In this document: positions 53,016 to 62,440 of the stretch, in pieces | Position numbering within the stretch: the first letter of the stretch is position 1 | How the letters are laid out: each line of letters opens with the position of its first letter | Assembly (NCBI GenBank): GCA_050012375.1 | Contig: JBEKHH010000006.1 | Coordinates: 62,001-126,000 of the forward strand | Source of the DNA: PALSA-1353 sp050012375 | Lineage (GTDB): Bacteria; Planctomycetota; Phycisphaerae; Tepidisphaerales; Tepidisphaeraceae | DNA length: 64,000 bases | Direction: 5' to 3' | The notes under the pieces: model-generated | What the model was told of the DNA's origin: nothing | The model's database searches: none | The model's input: the letters and a program-made list of their open reading frames with translations, nothing else | Position numbers and translations under genes: made by a program

Positions 53016-53296
53016 GGTTGCTCCTTTGGCACGGGCGCCGCTGTTGGCGCAGGGGACTGTCGGGACGTGCGCGATCGCGCCTTGAGGCCGTATTTGGCAA
53101 CCTGAAACTCACGATCGCCGTCCATGAAACGTCGGGCCATTTCGCGCAGCAGGTCGGCTTCCGACACGTCCGCGCCGTACGCCTGCTTGTAAAACGTCTT
53201 ATAGCGTTCCAGGTCTTGCGCAAACTCGTGACTGACCTCGACCGTCAATTTCGTTCGGGCCGTCACGTGGAATGCGGGTAGTGCGATTTCCGGCAT
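53012..53296 (-). CDS. DUF2274 family protein (trb-associated)
   Basis: A 94-residue protein resembling the DUF2274 proteins that follow trbI in Tn4371-like ICEs. KLTVEVSHEFAQDLERYKTF with AYGADVSEADLLREMARRFM reads as a ribbon-helix-helix-like segment, and RFMDGDREF is typical. GGAG before the ATG at 53296 supports this start over an in-frame one at 53311. It begins directly after the trbI stop. Confidence 0.78.
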   Translation of the reverse strand: MPEIALPAFHVTARTKLTVEVSHEFAQDLERYKTFYKQAYGADVSEADLLREMARRFMDGDREFQVAKYGLKARSRTSRQSPAPTAAPVPKEQP

Positions 53297-53311
53297 GGGC
53301 GTCTCCATCAA

Positions 53312-54625
53312 TCAGGGCACATACGGCGCGAGGATCATGTCTTTGTTCACCAGGACGCGCAGAGGCCAGCCTGGGCGGATCGTGATCGTCGGCTGCACAT
53401 CGAGTTCGCGGTCGATGATCTTCTCGCCGATCCGATTGGCTTGTTGTGCAACCGAGTCGCCGATCACATCCTGGCCGTTGTTGCCAGTGCTGCTATTGGG
53501 ATTGCGGGCCAGGTTGCCGGCATAGGCGAGTGCCGTGGACAGCGCCGTCGCTTCCGCCAGCTTGTCCAGGTGGTAATCAACCTGATCCTGCAAACCCGCC
53601 ATTCCGGCTTCGTCGGTCCCCGGCATTCCGTCCAACACAATCGAGTTGCCATTGGGATAGATCAACCGTTGCCAAACGATCAGCGCCCGATTCTGGCCGT
53701 TGGTGACGAGACTCTGGTATTTGCCAAGCAGCTTCGATCCTTGAGGAATCAGCAGGTAGTTGCCCGTGACCGTATCGTAGACGTTCTCTGTTACCTGGCC
53801 GATCACTTCACCGGGCAAATCGGTGTTGATCGCCGTAACGAGAGCGCCGGGGATGACGCTGCCAGCCTTAAGTTCGTACTTTGAGATTGGATTCAGTAGC
53901 GGCTTGGATAGATACGGCTCGACGGCCGCCCCTTGAGTCAAAAAGTCTTCTTTCTCATGCTGATGGTTTTGAATTCCATCGCTTGCTTGGCCAATGCCGG
54001 GTCCGTTTCCGTCTTGTTCCCCGCCGCCAGCGTCCATCATGTCTGGGCGATGGCCATCGGGACCGACCATCGCCAGCGTTGGCATCGTCGTTGGCCCAGG
54101 CGTCGTTACAAAGGACGGCGTACCGGATTTTGCTCCGCCGAACAGCAGTGGAGAATCAAGGGCCGCTTGCTCTTCTTTCAGTTGTTGTTCGAGCAACTTT
54201 CGCCGCTGTTCGATGAGCTCGCGCATCGCCTGGGCAAAGGCTTGCTCCTGGGGAGACAATCCGCCAGGACGAGTCGCCGCATTCTCGCCCGCTTGGCCGG
54301 TCAATGTTTCGTACCCCACACCCTGGCCCAACCGATTCACGTCGAAGGTGTAATCGTTCGGCAAGTCTCTCACCGATTCGATCGGTCCGGATGGACGAAT
54401 GGCGTTGTCATCGATCGGACCGTCTTTGCGGGGAGCGCTATGGTTCCCGAACCCGAACATCAGAACGATCAGGCCGAGCGAGGCGCCAAACACGCCGGCC
54501 AGCAGCACCGCTCGGCGACTGACCCGCGTAACCGCGGGCGGTGTACCGTGGATGTCGAGCCGTTCTGCGCCGTTTCCGGCAGGTGGCGTTGTTTGTCCCA
54601 TGCCGCTGGTGTTGTTGGGAATCAT
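53312..54625 (-). CDS. trbI: TrbI, VirB10-type channel protein
   Basis: A 437-residue inner-to-outer-membrane scaffold of the Trb secretion channel. The single transmembrane helix is VLLAGVFGASLGLIVLMFGF; a proline- and Gln-rich linker follows. The C-terminal VirB10 domain has KAGSVIPGALVTAINTDLPG, VYDTVTGNYLLIPQGSKLLG, RLIYPNGNSIVLDGMPG and WPLRVLVNKDMIL. GGGAGA upstream favours the ATG at 54625 rather than 54694. Confidence 0.93.
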   Translation of the reverse strand: MIPNNTSGMGQTTPPAGNGAERLDIHGTPPAVTRVSRRAVLLAGVFGASLGLIVLMFGFGNHSAPRKDGPIDDNAIRPSGPIESVRDLPNDYTFDVNRLGQGVGYETLTGQAGENAATRPGGLSPQEQAFAQAMRELIEQRRKLLEQQLKEEQAALDSPLLFGGAKSGTPSFVTTPGPTTMPTLAMVGPDGHRPDMMDAGGGEQDGNGPGIGQASDGIQNHQHEKEDFLTQGAAVEPYLSKPLLNPISKYELKAGSVIPGALVTAINTDLPGEVIGQVTENVYDTVTGNYLLIPQGSKLLGKYQSLVTNGQNRALIVWQRLIYPNGNSIVLDGMPGTDEAGMAGLQDQVDYHLDKLAEATALSTALAYAGNLARNPNSSTGNNGQDVIGDSVAQQANRIGEKIIDRELDVQPTITIRPGWPLRVLVNKDMILAPYVP

Positions 54626-54638
54626 TGCGGGTCTCCCG

Positions 54639-55643
54639 TCAGTTTTGCGCATCAGCGCGAACAATGGCCACGATCGTCTGCGGAGCTTGGCCAAGGCGTA
54701 ATTCGGCCTTGTCGAACAGCCGATCTACGATGTACCAATCGCCCCTGACCCGGTAGTTCACGAGCTGCGCATCACCATTCCGCCCCAGGACGAATAGTGG
54801 CGGCGCTTCGGTTACGGTCACTTTCGGCGGGAACTGAATGTACGTCTTTTGGCCATCATCAAAGGCGCGGAACGGACACCACGGAGGTGTCGGCGTGTCC
54901 GGTTGTCGCAGGATCAGATAGTTGAAGTTGGCTGTGGACAGATCCAGCCCCGTAGCCACCGTGGCTTGCGCCACCGCCTGCTGAGCCGCAACTTGATTGC
55001 GGATCATCACGACATCACCAAACGGATAGTTCCAGGCGATCATCGTGTGGTAGATTCCCGAACCAATACTGGTCAGGTCCAGCGTATACATGCGCTGGTC
55101 GGTGGTGATGAGCAGATTCGTTTGCAAACCCGCTTTTCGGGGCTTGATCAGCAATAGCGTCTGCGATGTGTACCCGGAACCAGATTGCACGCTGTCCACG
55201 ATCCACCGGACCGTGTCGCCAGCGGCGGCGGTTATGAGCTTTTCGCCTGGGCGCAGGGCGATCGTGGTGACGTAACCAGGCGAAGTGACCGCCGTGTAGA
55301 CGATGCCCGGCGCGTAGTCGTAATACTGAATGGCGTTCAGGAAGCCATCCGATGTCGGTTGTGTCGTCGCGCCAGCTTTTGCCGCGGCGATGGCCGCGAC
55401 GCCGGTTTGGGCCGCCGGCGCTTCGTTGCTCGCACCGATTGGTCGAAGCTGCGGACTCGGCACCGGCACTCTGACCTCGACGATCCTTGGCACGGACCCG
55501 AGATCGTCGGGAACAAACACAGCCGGCTTGAGTCGCGGGTCCGGCATCACCGGGACGCACGGCGTCTCGCACGAGTCGCAGCCACAGGCGGCGAGCGAGC
55601 CAATGATTAGAAAGCACAGTAACAAGGGCCTACGGTGATTCAT
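54639..55643 (-). CDS. trbG: TrbG, VirB9-type channel protein
   Basis: A 334-residue periplasmic channel component. The N-terminus is a lipoprotein signal (LLLCFLIIGSLAACGCDSC, lipobox LAAC), which joins the roles normally split between VirB7 and VirB9. The VirB9 beta-rich core has VTSPGYVTTIALRPGEKL, TLLLIKPRKAGLQTNLLITT and YTLDLTSIGSG. It overlaps trbF as ATGA and is followed by trbI. Confidence 0.92.
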   Translation of the reverse strand: MNHRRPLLLCFLIIGSLAACGCDSCETPCVPVMPDPRLKPAVFVPDDLGSVPRIVEVRVPVPSPQLRPIGASNEAPAAQTGVAAIAAAKAGATTQPTSDGFLNAIQYYDYAPGIVYTAVTSPGYVTTIALRPGEKLITAAAGDTVRWIVDSVQSGSGYTSQTLLLIKPRKAGLQTNLLITTDQRMYTLDLTSIGSGIYHTMIAWNYPFGDVVMIRNQVAAQQAVAQATVATGLDLSTANFNYLILRQPDTPTPPWCPFRAFDDGQKTYIQFPPKVTVTEAPPLFVLGRNGDAQLVNYRVRGDWYIVDRLFDKAELRLGQAPQTIVAIVRADAQN

Positions 55644-56428
55644 GGCGTTTCTCCGTTGTCAGGATTGTTTGGATTGAGAGTTGCCGGATTCGGCGCAGCG
55701 CGCAATGTGTCGTCGCGCATGACCGCACCCGAAAATTCCTGGCTCCAGGTAAAATTGGTGATGTAGACCCCGATCGGGTTCTTGAAGGAATCCGCCTCAT
55801 CGCGCGGGGGCATCAGCTTCACTTGAAACAGTCCCGTGTATTCCTCGCGCGAGCGGCGGAGGCCGTTGGAATAGGTCGTTTCGACCCACCGCACCTGAAA
55901 CGTATCCGCGGCCTTTTGAAGAATGCTGCTGATTTCCACGGTGCGGGCAACCGCGCCCTCGCCGGGCAGACTCTTCATGCCACCGTCCGACGCGGCATAT
56001 TCGTTCATCGCATTGACGGCTGGCCCCGCGAGAAACTGATACGCCTTTGTCCACTGCTCCCGCATGACCACGGGATCGAGCGGACGCTCGCGTACCAGAC
56101 GCACGACTTCGCCGACGAAGTAGCCCACCTGCGCGGTTGCCGGCTGATATGTGTCACTGGCCAGCGTGATCCGTCCCGGCATTCCCGCCTTGTCCACTTC
56201 CACGACGTAGGTAGCGACTTGCTTTTTGACTCCCAGAACCACGGCACCGGTGGTGGAGATGAGCGCTAGCGTCATTGAAGCGAACGCAATGTAGCGCCAA
56301 TTGAGGGCCTGCACGCGCGCCGAGCCGATCCGCTCATCCCAGGCCGCGGCAGCGCGAGCGTAGGGGTTGTGACTATCACCCAACCCACCGTTCTTGCCGT
56401 AACTCGTTGTCATGTTGGGAAAGCTCAT
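55640..56428 (-). CDS. trbF: TrbF, VirB8-type channel protein
   Basis: A 262-residue bitopic protein. One transmembrane helix (YIAFASMTLALISTTGAVVL) precedes a periplasmic NTF2-like domain with VATYVVEVDKAGMP, VGYFVGEVVRLVRERPLDP and FQVRWVETTYSNGLRRSREE. It forms the inner-membrane platform of the channel. It overlaps trbG and trbL by four bases each. Confidence 0.92.
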   Translation of the reverse strand: MSFPNMTTSYGKNGGLGDSHNPYARAAAAWDERIGSARVQALNWRYIAFASMTLALISTTGAVVLGVKKQVATYVVEVDKAGMPGRITLASDTYQPATAQVGYFVGEVVRLVRERPLDPVVMREQWTKAYQFLAGPAVNAMNEYAASDGGMKSLPGEGAVARTVEISSILQKAADTFQVRWVETTYSNGLRRSREEYTGLFQVKLMPPRDEADSFKNPIGVYITNFTWSQEFSGAVMRDDTLRAAPNPATLNPNNPDNGETP

Positions 56429-57597
56429 GTCGGAGTCCCTCCGGTATTCGTTGGACCGCTTGTTCCGCTAGAAGGAGTAGTTGACCCAGGCACGCGGCCA
56501 GCCGCATTCGCGGCCGTCGTGCCACTGCCTGCTTGAGTTGCAATTGAACCAGGAACGGCCGATGCGACCGTGGCGCCAGTATTGTTTCCGGCGCTGCCAC
56601 TGCTGCCGCTAATCCTTCGGACAACGGCAGTTCCCGCCGACGCGATGAGCGTGGTGCCTTTGGTCGGCACGACTGCCGCCATCTTCACGGCCATGACGGA
56701 TGCGCGGGACCGACCGGCGGCTACGGTCGTGTTGTACGCCACGGCCGTTGTATTGAGTGCGGATCCCACGCCGAGGCTTGGCCCCCCGATAATCATGTCC
56801 GTTGCCAGGCGTGAAGCGACCAGCGACAGCACCATGAGAACCAGTGCAGCTAGCGCGATGCAGAACGCCTCGTAGGTTGTGACGGTCTGTCCCGCAGGCA
56901 CCCTTAACGCTTGGAAGATGTTGTTGCCGATGCCAAGGACCAGCGTCAGCACCATCAGTCGTATTCCCGATCCGACCACCCATCCAAGCGGGCGCTCGGC
57001 GATGAAGGCCGTTTTGGAAAGGACGGCAAACGGGACGAGCACGAAGGCCGCCAGACTGCCGAATTTGAATGTCAGGAGCGCGACGACCACCTGGATCGTG
57101 ATAACGCAGAAGGCGGCGATGATGGCGACCACGGCAATCGCCAGGAAAGCGATTTCGACAAAGTTCTTGAAGAACGCAACGGGTCCGGTCAGCCGGCCGA
57201 TCTGGTCCATGAGCGGTTGTGCGGTTGTATAACCCAGGTATGCAATGTTCCCCGGCTGAGACGTGTAGTAACTGGGACCATCGAATCCCCCAGCCTTCAG
57301 GCCCAGGTCCATGAAGGACGACGCCAGCGTATCTGTAAGCGATTGCCAGTTCTCGATGATCCAAGCGAAGAAGCCGATGTAGACGATTTTTCTGGCAAAA
57401 TGAGCGATCACATGGTCATCGCTCAGCGCCCACAGCGCCGCCGACCACATGATGCTCAGGATGATGAGGACGTTCAGAACCCAGGTGACATCGCCCTTAA
57501 TGAGACCGAACCCGCTGTTGATCGCGTTGATGTACTGGTTGGCCACCTCATTGATGAGATCGGGGCCGTAATCCAGGGCTAAAATGTTCATCGCCAT
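56425..57597 (-). CDS. trbL: TrbL, VirB6-type polytopic protein
   Basis: A 390-residue inner-membrane protein with at least six helices, among them IVYIGFFAWIIENWQSL, IAFLAIAVVAIIAAFCVITI and IALAALVLMVLSLVASRLA, and a Gly/Ser/Thr-rich C-terminal tail. AAAGGAGG just upstream favours the ATG at 57597. It forms part of the translocation pore. It is preceded by two trbJ-type genes. Confidence 0.92.
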   Translation of the reverse strand: MAMNILALDYGPDLINEVANQYINAINSGFGLIKGDVTWVLNVLIILSIMWSAALWALSDDHVIAHFARKIVYIGFFAWIIENWQSLTDTLASSFMDLGLKAGGFDGPSYYTSQPGNIAYLGYTTAQPLMDQIGRLTGPVAFFKNFVEIAFLAIAVVAIIAAFCVITIQVVVALLTFKFGSLAAFVLVPFAVLSKTAFIAERPLGWVVGSGIRLMVLTLVLGIGNNIFQALRVPAGQTVTTYEAFCIALAALVLMVLSLVASRLATDMIIGGPSLGVGSALNTTAVAYNTTVAAGRSRASVMAVKMAAVVPTKGTTLIASAGTAVVRRISGSSGSAGNNTGATVASAVPGSIATQAGSGTTAANAAGRVPGSTTPSSGTSGPTNTGGTPT

Positions 57598-57643
57598 TGC
57601 GCTCACCTCCTTTGAGTCAACAAGGAAGCAAAGAAGCCGGCCT

Positions 57644-58378
57644 CTATTGGTCCGCCATCGGGAAGGCGTTCACCATAGAACTGGTGGGCTGCTGCGGGTT
57701 GCTCCAAACCCCGCGGACCGCCTGCTGCTGCTGCTGTGCATATGCCTGTTCGGCCTGGTCCTGGGCATCGCGCTCGACTTCGGCGCGGGCATCGGTGATT
57801 TCCTGGGCCTGGAGCGATTGGACTTGTGCCACCAGCGTCGCAACCTCCTCGTTGCCGGCCTGCATGGCGGAGGTGGCGCCGGACGCGGAATTGGAGTGAT
57901 CCACATAGTCTTGAATGCGCTGCGCGGTCGGTTGCAGGTTCAGATACGTCTCGTTCTGAACGGTGCGGTTTTCGATCAGGACGTTGCGCTCTTCCTGATC
58001 CCAACCATTTTGCATCGACTGGAAAGCGGCATCCGTCATGTTGGCGTAATTGCTCAGATCGGATGGATATTGGCTGTTAAGTGTGTTGCCGGGATTGGCG
58101 GACGTGTAGGTTGTGCCGGCCTGGCCGAACACCTGCTGCCAGATGTTCATGCTTTGCAGGATTCCGGGTAACTGGGTGAAGTTCCAGCTTTTCACCATGG
58201 CCACTTCGTTGTTGACCTCTTGGTAAAGCTGGTCAACCATTTGCACATCGTCCGCCACCTGGAGCACCGCTTCGGCGAAGTTCGAAGGGTCAAAGACGAT
58301 GTCCGCGAATGCGGCCGTGGGCACAAGCAGTGCGACCGTTGCAGCGACAATGAGAAGCCGTTTCTTTGAGCGTGTCAT
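57644..58378 (-). CDS. trbJ: TrbJ-type VirB5-like protein, copy 1
   Basis: A 244-residue exported protein with signal peptide RLLIVAATVALLVPTAAFAD, a DPSNFAEAVLQVADDVQMV segment, and long helices ending in a Gln-rich coiled coil (QDQAEQAYAQQQQQAV). TrbJ/VirB5 proteins are minor pilus or tip components that contact the recipient. A second homologous gene lies just upstream (58429-59211). Confidence 0.88.
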   Translation of the reverse strand: MTRSKKRLLIVAATVALLVPTAAFADIVFDPSNFAEAVLQVADDVQMVDQLYQEVNNEVAMVKSWNFTQLPGILQSMNIWQQVFGQAGTTYTSANPGNTLNSQYPSDLSNYANMTDAAFQSMQNGWDQEERNVLIENRTVQNETYLNLQPTAQRIQDYVDHSNSASGATSAMQAGNEEVATLVAQVQSLQAQEITDARAEVERDAQDQAEQAYAQQQQQAVRGVWSNPQQPTSSMVNAFPMADQ

Positions 58379-58428
58379 GGCAAATCTCCTATTTCTTATG
58401 TTCCTTCAAGATGAATCTTTTCCGAGCC

Positions 58429-59211
58429 TCAGTTCTGAAACGGATCGACGACTGTTTCTGTCGGCGGCGCCGGATTGTCCCATCCGTTGCGCACTCGCTC
58501 CCGTTCAGACTCCGCGTACGAAGATTCCGATTGCTGTTGGGCCAGCCTCTCGGTATTGAGCCGCGAGCGTGCGACTTTCAGAGATTGCAGCTTGGCCAGT
58601 TCCCCCGATGCCACCGCCAGCAGGTCGTCGTGGGCCTGAACCGCCGCCGTTTCGCCGGGCGCGGAGTTGGACGCATCGACGATTCCCTGTACCTGTTGGG
58701 TGGTCGTATCCATGTCCCTGTAGACCTGATTCTGTAATTGACGGCTCTCCACCAGCGCTTGGCGCTGGTTATCCGTCCAGGTCGATTCATCCGACTGGTA
58801 CTGCGCCCAGGTAGCGCTGCTCATGTCCGCCGGATAGCGCGTGTCGAGTTGGTTGCCCGGATTCGGCGTGTCGTAGAGGCTGGAGTCCAGTTGCCCTTCC
58901 ACGCCGGAAACGATCCCTGCGATGTTCGGCACGGCGCTCAGGTTGAGATGCTCCAATTCCTTGACTTCGTTCTCCACCTGCTGGACCACCGCGTCGATCT
59001 GCTCGCCAAGCTGAACCACCTGCATGACATGCTCAGCCAGGTTGCTGGGGTCTAAGACGATGTCGAAGAGAAAGGCATCGGCCCGACGGGCCGGGAGGAA
59101 CACCATCGCGGTGCCGGCAGCAAGAAACGGGACAGCCAGAAGCCTACGTCGCCGCCACGGATGATTCGGAGCCATCCGGTTTGCCGTCGTACTGGGGGAT
59201 AATTTGCTCAT
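58429..59211 (-). CDS. trbJ: TrbJ-type VirB5-like protein, copy 2
   Basis: A 260-residue paralogue of the gene at 57644. Its signal peptide is RRLLAVPFLAAGTAMVFLP; DIVLDPSNLAEHVMQVVQLG, LDTRYPADMSSATWAQYQSD and VDASNSAPGETAAVQAHDDL align with copy 1. AAGGAACGACC upstream supports ATG 59211 rather than 59226. Its start overlaps the end of trbE by 68 bp. Tandem trbJ genes are not the usual arrangement. Confidence 0.87.
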   Translation of the reverse strand: MSKLSPSTTANRMAPNHPWRRRRLLAVPFLAAGTAMVFLPARRADAFLFDIVLDPSNLAEHVMQVVQLGEQIDAVVQQVENEVKELEHLNLSAVPNIAGIVSGVEGQLDSSLYDTPNPGNQLDTRYPADMSSATWAQYQSDESTWTDNQRQALVESRQLQNQVYRDMDTTTQQVQGIVDASNSAPGETAAVQAHDDLLAVASGELAKLQSLKVARSRLNTERLAQQQSESSYAESERERVRNGWDNPAPPTETVVDPFQN

Positions 59212-61663
59212 GGTCGTTCCTTTCAATGTTGAAGGTTTCCAGTCGCTCGGCCCAATGACCGAGGCCGCGTTCTTTCAAATAAGCCGCGGCAAAGCGCTCG
59301 CGGGAGTGCTCTTTCAGCACATTGTTGATCCGCGCCTGATCCTGCGGTGAACCCACAGCGCAAAAGGCTAGCGCCAGTTCGCCCAGGCCAAGCTCGAATA
59401 GCCGGTTGCCTTCGCGGCTTTGGTAGTAGTAGTCCTTTTTCGGGATCGACTGCTGGAGGATTTGCAGTTGGCGCTCGTTCAGGCCGAACGATTCGTAAAC
59501 CTTCCGCGTGCGCTCCTCCATTGCGTTGCTGTTGGGCAGGAAGATGCGCGTCGGGCAGTTTTCGATGATCGCCGGCGCGATCGGGCTGTCGGCGATGTCC
59601 GAAAGGCTTTGCGTGGCGAAGATGACCGCCACGTTTTTTTTGCGTAATACCTTCAGCCATTCACGGATCTTGGCGGCAAAGAGCGATTCGGTCAGATACA
59701 GCCACGCCTCGTCAAGAATCATCAGGGTAGGCGAGCCATCGAAGCGCTTCTCCAACCGGCGGAACAGGTACGTCAGCACCGGCAACAGAGCCGAACGGCT
59801 GTGCATCAAGTGTTCCATCTCGAACGCCTGCCAGCGCGCACCGCGCTGGCCATCGTCGGTCAGGGTGTCTTGATTCGCATCGAGTAGACGGCCATGCGGA
59901 CCATCCAGTGTGTAGCTCCGCATCGCCTGCCGTACATCGGCGTCCTGCACGAGACCCAGGAGCGTGCTGAGGGTGCGCTGGGGGCGCGGCATGGAAGCCA
60001 GGTTTGACAACGCCGCCCAAATCTCCTGCTTCCTTGCCGGGGTGACCTCTGCTTTTTCCCGGTGCAGCAGGTCCGACACCCATTCCTGTGACCAGGCCAG
60101 TTCCGATTCCTCGTCGATGCCGGCGAGCGGCTGGAAACAAATCTCTGCGCCTTCACCTCCCAAGTCGTAGAAGTCGCCGCCCATCGCCAGCGTCATGGCG
60201 CGGCAGCTTGCGCCTTTGTCGAAGATGTAAACGCGAGCGCCGGGATATCGGAGCCACTGACAGGCCAGCAGGTTCAAGAGCGTGGATTTGCCGGCGCCGG
60301 TAGGTCCGGCAATGATCGTGTGACCGACGTCCCCTTGATGCAGCGATAATCGGAAAGGCGTCGAGCCTTTCGTCCGGGTAACCAGCAGCGGCGGGCCATT
60401 CAAGTGGGCGCACCGCGCTGGCCCGGACCAGACGGCGCTGAGCGGGACGAGGTCACACACGTTCAGGGATGACATGAGCGGCCGGCGCACATCGGCGTAG
60501 GCGTGACCCGGCAGGCTGCCCATCCATGCCTGCACGGCGTTGAAATCTTCGATTTCGGAGACCAGGCCAACCCCATCCACGATTTGCTGAACTGCGCGCG
60601 CCTTTTCCGTCGCTGTCTGCTCATTTTCGTCCCATACCGTGACCGTGAGCGTGAAGTCACCAAACGAGCAGTGATCGCCGCCGAGTTCCTGCAAGGCGTC
60701 GTCCACGTCCTCCGACTTGTTCAAGCTGTCGGAATCCTCCAGCTTGCTTTCTTGCTTGGTGATCGCCTCTTTCAGCAAGGTCATCATTCCCTTGCGCTTG
60801 GCGAACCACTGGCGACGCAGCTTGTTCAGTTGACGTGTGGCATCCGTTTTATCCATCGGCAGGTAGCGTCCAATCCAGCGGTATTCGATCGGCAGTTCGT
60901 TCAGTCGATCAAGCAGGCATGGGAGCGTGCGGTTCACGTAGGCGCGGACCGAGACCGTCTTGAGGAAGAGCCGGCCAAGTCGGGGTGACAAGCCGCCGGT
61001 GAGGGGCCGGTCGGTAATCATTTCGTCGAGGTAGAACGGCACGTCCGGCACCGCCACCGTTAACTGCCGATCCGAAATGCACGAGTGCAGGTAGGTCAGT
61101 GTTTCGCCGTCGTCCAATGGATGCACTTCGGGCATGAACGAAGCCATCAAATTCACGATCTGCTCGACCTGGCCGAGGAAGTGATCGAAATGGGCGCGGT
61201 AAGAAACACGCCCGGTTCCATTGCTGTTCGGCCGCTCGATAAACAAATCTCCCAATCGCGTCATTCCTTCCGCTGGCGGCAGATAGGTGAAGGTGATGAA
61301 GCACTGGCTTTCAAAATGCAGGGCATCCGCGGTGAATGAATCCCGACGTTCCTGATCGACCAGCGCCGCAATTCCATTGGGAAACTCACTTGCGGGATAG
61401 ACGTGAGCCAGACGCCTAGATGCCTCGACGTGCACGCACCAGTTTGAACCGAGCCGGCGAAGGACGTTGTTCATTCGCGCCCGTGCGGCGACCAGCTCGT
61501 AAGCCGTGGAACTGTCCAGGTCCGGGCCGCGGAAAGCGACCGTCTTCTGCAAGCTGCCGTCTTTGTTCAGGATCACGCCAGGTCCAATGAGCGTCGCCCA
61601 CGGCAGATGGTCAGCCAGGCGTTGGGGATGCTTGCGATATTCGCCGAGGTTCCACATGAACAT
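59144..61663 (-). CDS. trbE: TrbE, VirB4-type ATPase
   Basis: An 839-residue ATPase energising pilus biogenesis and substrate transfer. The N-terminal CagE/TrbE part reads NLGEYRKHPQRLADHLPWAT. Walker A IIAGPTGAGKSTLLNLLA is near residues 448-465 and Walker B TLMILDEAWLYL near 646-657; NVAVIFATQSLSDIADSPI is also characteristic. Two ATGs (61663, 61657) follow GGAGAG; the second has better spacing. The C-terminus overlaps trbJ copy 2. Confidence 0.95.
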   Translation of the reverse strand: MFMWNLGEYRKHPQRLADHLPWATLIGPGVILNKDGSLQKTVAFRGPDLDSSTAYELVAARARMNNVLRRLGSNWCVHVEASRRLAHVYPASEFPNGIAALVDQERRDSFTADALHFESQCFITFTYLPPAEGMTRLGDLFIERPNSNGTGRVSYRAHFDHFLGQVEQIVNLMASFMPEVHPLDDGETLTYLHSCISDRQLTVAVPDVPFYLDEMITDRPLTGGLSPRLGRLFLKTVSVRAYVNRTLPCLLDRLNELPIEYRWIGRYLPMDKTDATRQLNKLRRQWFAKRKGMMTLLKEAITKQESKLEDSDSLNKSEDVDDALQELGGDHCSFGDFTLTVTVWDENEQTATEKARAVQQIVDGVGLVSEIEDFNAVQAWMGSLPGHAYADVRRPLMSSLNVCDLVPLSAVWSGPARCAHLNGPPLLVTRTKGSTPFRLSLHQGDVGHTIIAGPTGAGKSTLLNLLACQWLRYPGARVYIFDKGASCRAMTLAMGGDFYDLGGEGAEICFQPLAGIDEESELAWSQEWVSDLLHREKAEVTPARKQEIWAALSNLASMPRPQRTLSTLLGLVQDADVRQAMRSYTLDGPHGRLLDANQDTLTDDGQRGARWQAFEMEHLMHSRSALLPVLTYLFRRLEKRFDGSPTLMILDEAWLYLTESLFAAKIREWLKVLRKKNVAVIFATQSLSDIADSPIAPAIIENCPTRIFLPNSNAMEERTRKVYESFGLNERQLQILQQSIPKKDYYYQSREGNRLFELGLGELALAFCAVGSPQDQARINNVLKEHSRERFAAAYLKERGLGHWAERLETFNIERNDHEQIIPQYDGKPDGSESSVAAT

Positions 61664-61672
61664 CTCTCCGAA

Positions 61673-61948
61673 TCAGGAATCCAGGTGAGTCGGCTGGCGA
61701 ACATGACGGCGGAAGATGTCAAACCAGTGCGGATCGCGCTTGCTCATCAGTACCGCTGTGGCGTGCAGCGCCGCTCCCGCCGGAAACCCCAGCCACCACA
61801 GGTGCAAACCCATACCGATAACCAAGGCCAATGTGCCGTTGAGGATCGCAAATGTCCGCGGCGCGCCGCCCATCAGAATCGGTTGGGTCAAAGCCACGTG
61901 CAGCGGGACTTCATAGCCTTCGACTTCTTCGGGTCGGGTCATGGCCAC
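61673..61948 (-). CDS. trbD: TrbD, VirB3-type protein
   Basis: A 91-residue inner-membrane protein. GYEVPLHVALTQPILMGGAP is the TrbD signature, followed by FAILNGTLALVIGMGLHLWW and WLGFPAGAALHATAVLMS as membrane helices and KRDPHWFDIFRRHVRQP at the end. It lies between trbC (13-bp gap) and trbE (9-bp gap). A GTG at 61948 or the ATG at 61942 can start it. Confidence 0.92.
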   Translation of the reverse strand: MAMTRPEEVEGYEVPLHVALTQPILMGGAPRTFAILNGTLALVIGMGLHLWWLGFPAGAALHATAVLMSKRDPHWFDIFRRHVRQPTHLDS

Positions 61949-61961
61949 ACCAACTTTCCGC

Positions 61962-62309
61962 CTACCAGCCGGCCCCGCCGTCGAAACCGAAGAAGGTCAC
62001 GCCAAAGCTCGTGGCCGTGACCGCGATCGACACTCCCAGGAGCAGGCCCAGAATGCGCCGCAGCCCGCCGCCTTCGCTAAAGGCGAAGCCAAAACCGATC
62101 ACCACGATCGACAGGATGCAAAGTGCCTTGGCCACAGGACCGGTGAAACTCGCCAGCACCTGGTTCAACGGACCTTCCCATGGAAGGGGCTGGCCCCCGT
62201 TGGCGGCGGCGGCGCGGGCCGTATGCGGCAATGACAGGAGCATCAGAGCTCCCGCGACGGCCGGCGTGAGAACGTTGCGCCGAATGCCGATAGAAATTTG
62301 AGTCTTCAT
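61962..62309 (-). CDS. trbC: TrbC, VirB2-type pilin
   Basis: A 115-residue pilin precursor. It has a long signal peptide (LTPAVAGALMLLSLPHTARA), then LPWEGPLNQVLASFTGPVAK and two helices (LCILSIVVIGFGFAFSEGG; ILGLLLGVSIAVTATSFGV). TraF (32384) would complete its maturation. AAGGAGC precedes the ATG at 62309. It is the first gene of the inverted trb block, next to an operator-like region. Confidence 0.92.
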   Translation of the reverse strand: MKTQISIGIRRNVLTPAVAGALMLLSLPHTARAAAANGGQPLPWEGPLNQVLASFTGPVAKALCILSIVVIGFGFAFSEGGGLRRILGLLLGVSIAVTATSFGVTFFGFDGGAGW

Positions 62310-62350
62310 GGAATAGCTCCTTGTTCCCCGCCATGCACGAGATCAATTGA

Positions 62351-62440
62351 TCCATACCAGTGCAGTGAGCGGTATGGACAATACCTTACGCCGCCCTAAC
62401 AGGCGGAGTCAAGAAAAATGTTCGCAAATTGTTTGGTATC
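62351..62440. promoter_or_regulatory. Operator cluster upstream of trbC
   Basis: TCCATACC (62351-62358) and GGTATGGA (62371-62378) form an inverted repeat; GGTATGGACAATACC (62371-62385) is a second dyad; and GTTTGGTATC stands at 62431-62440. These units match those at the relaxase promoter and at 62870-62889. They lie where the trb promoter (minus strand) must be. Confidence 0.6.
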
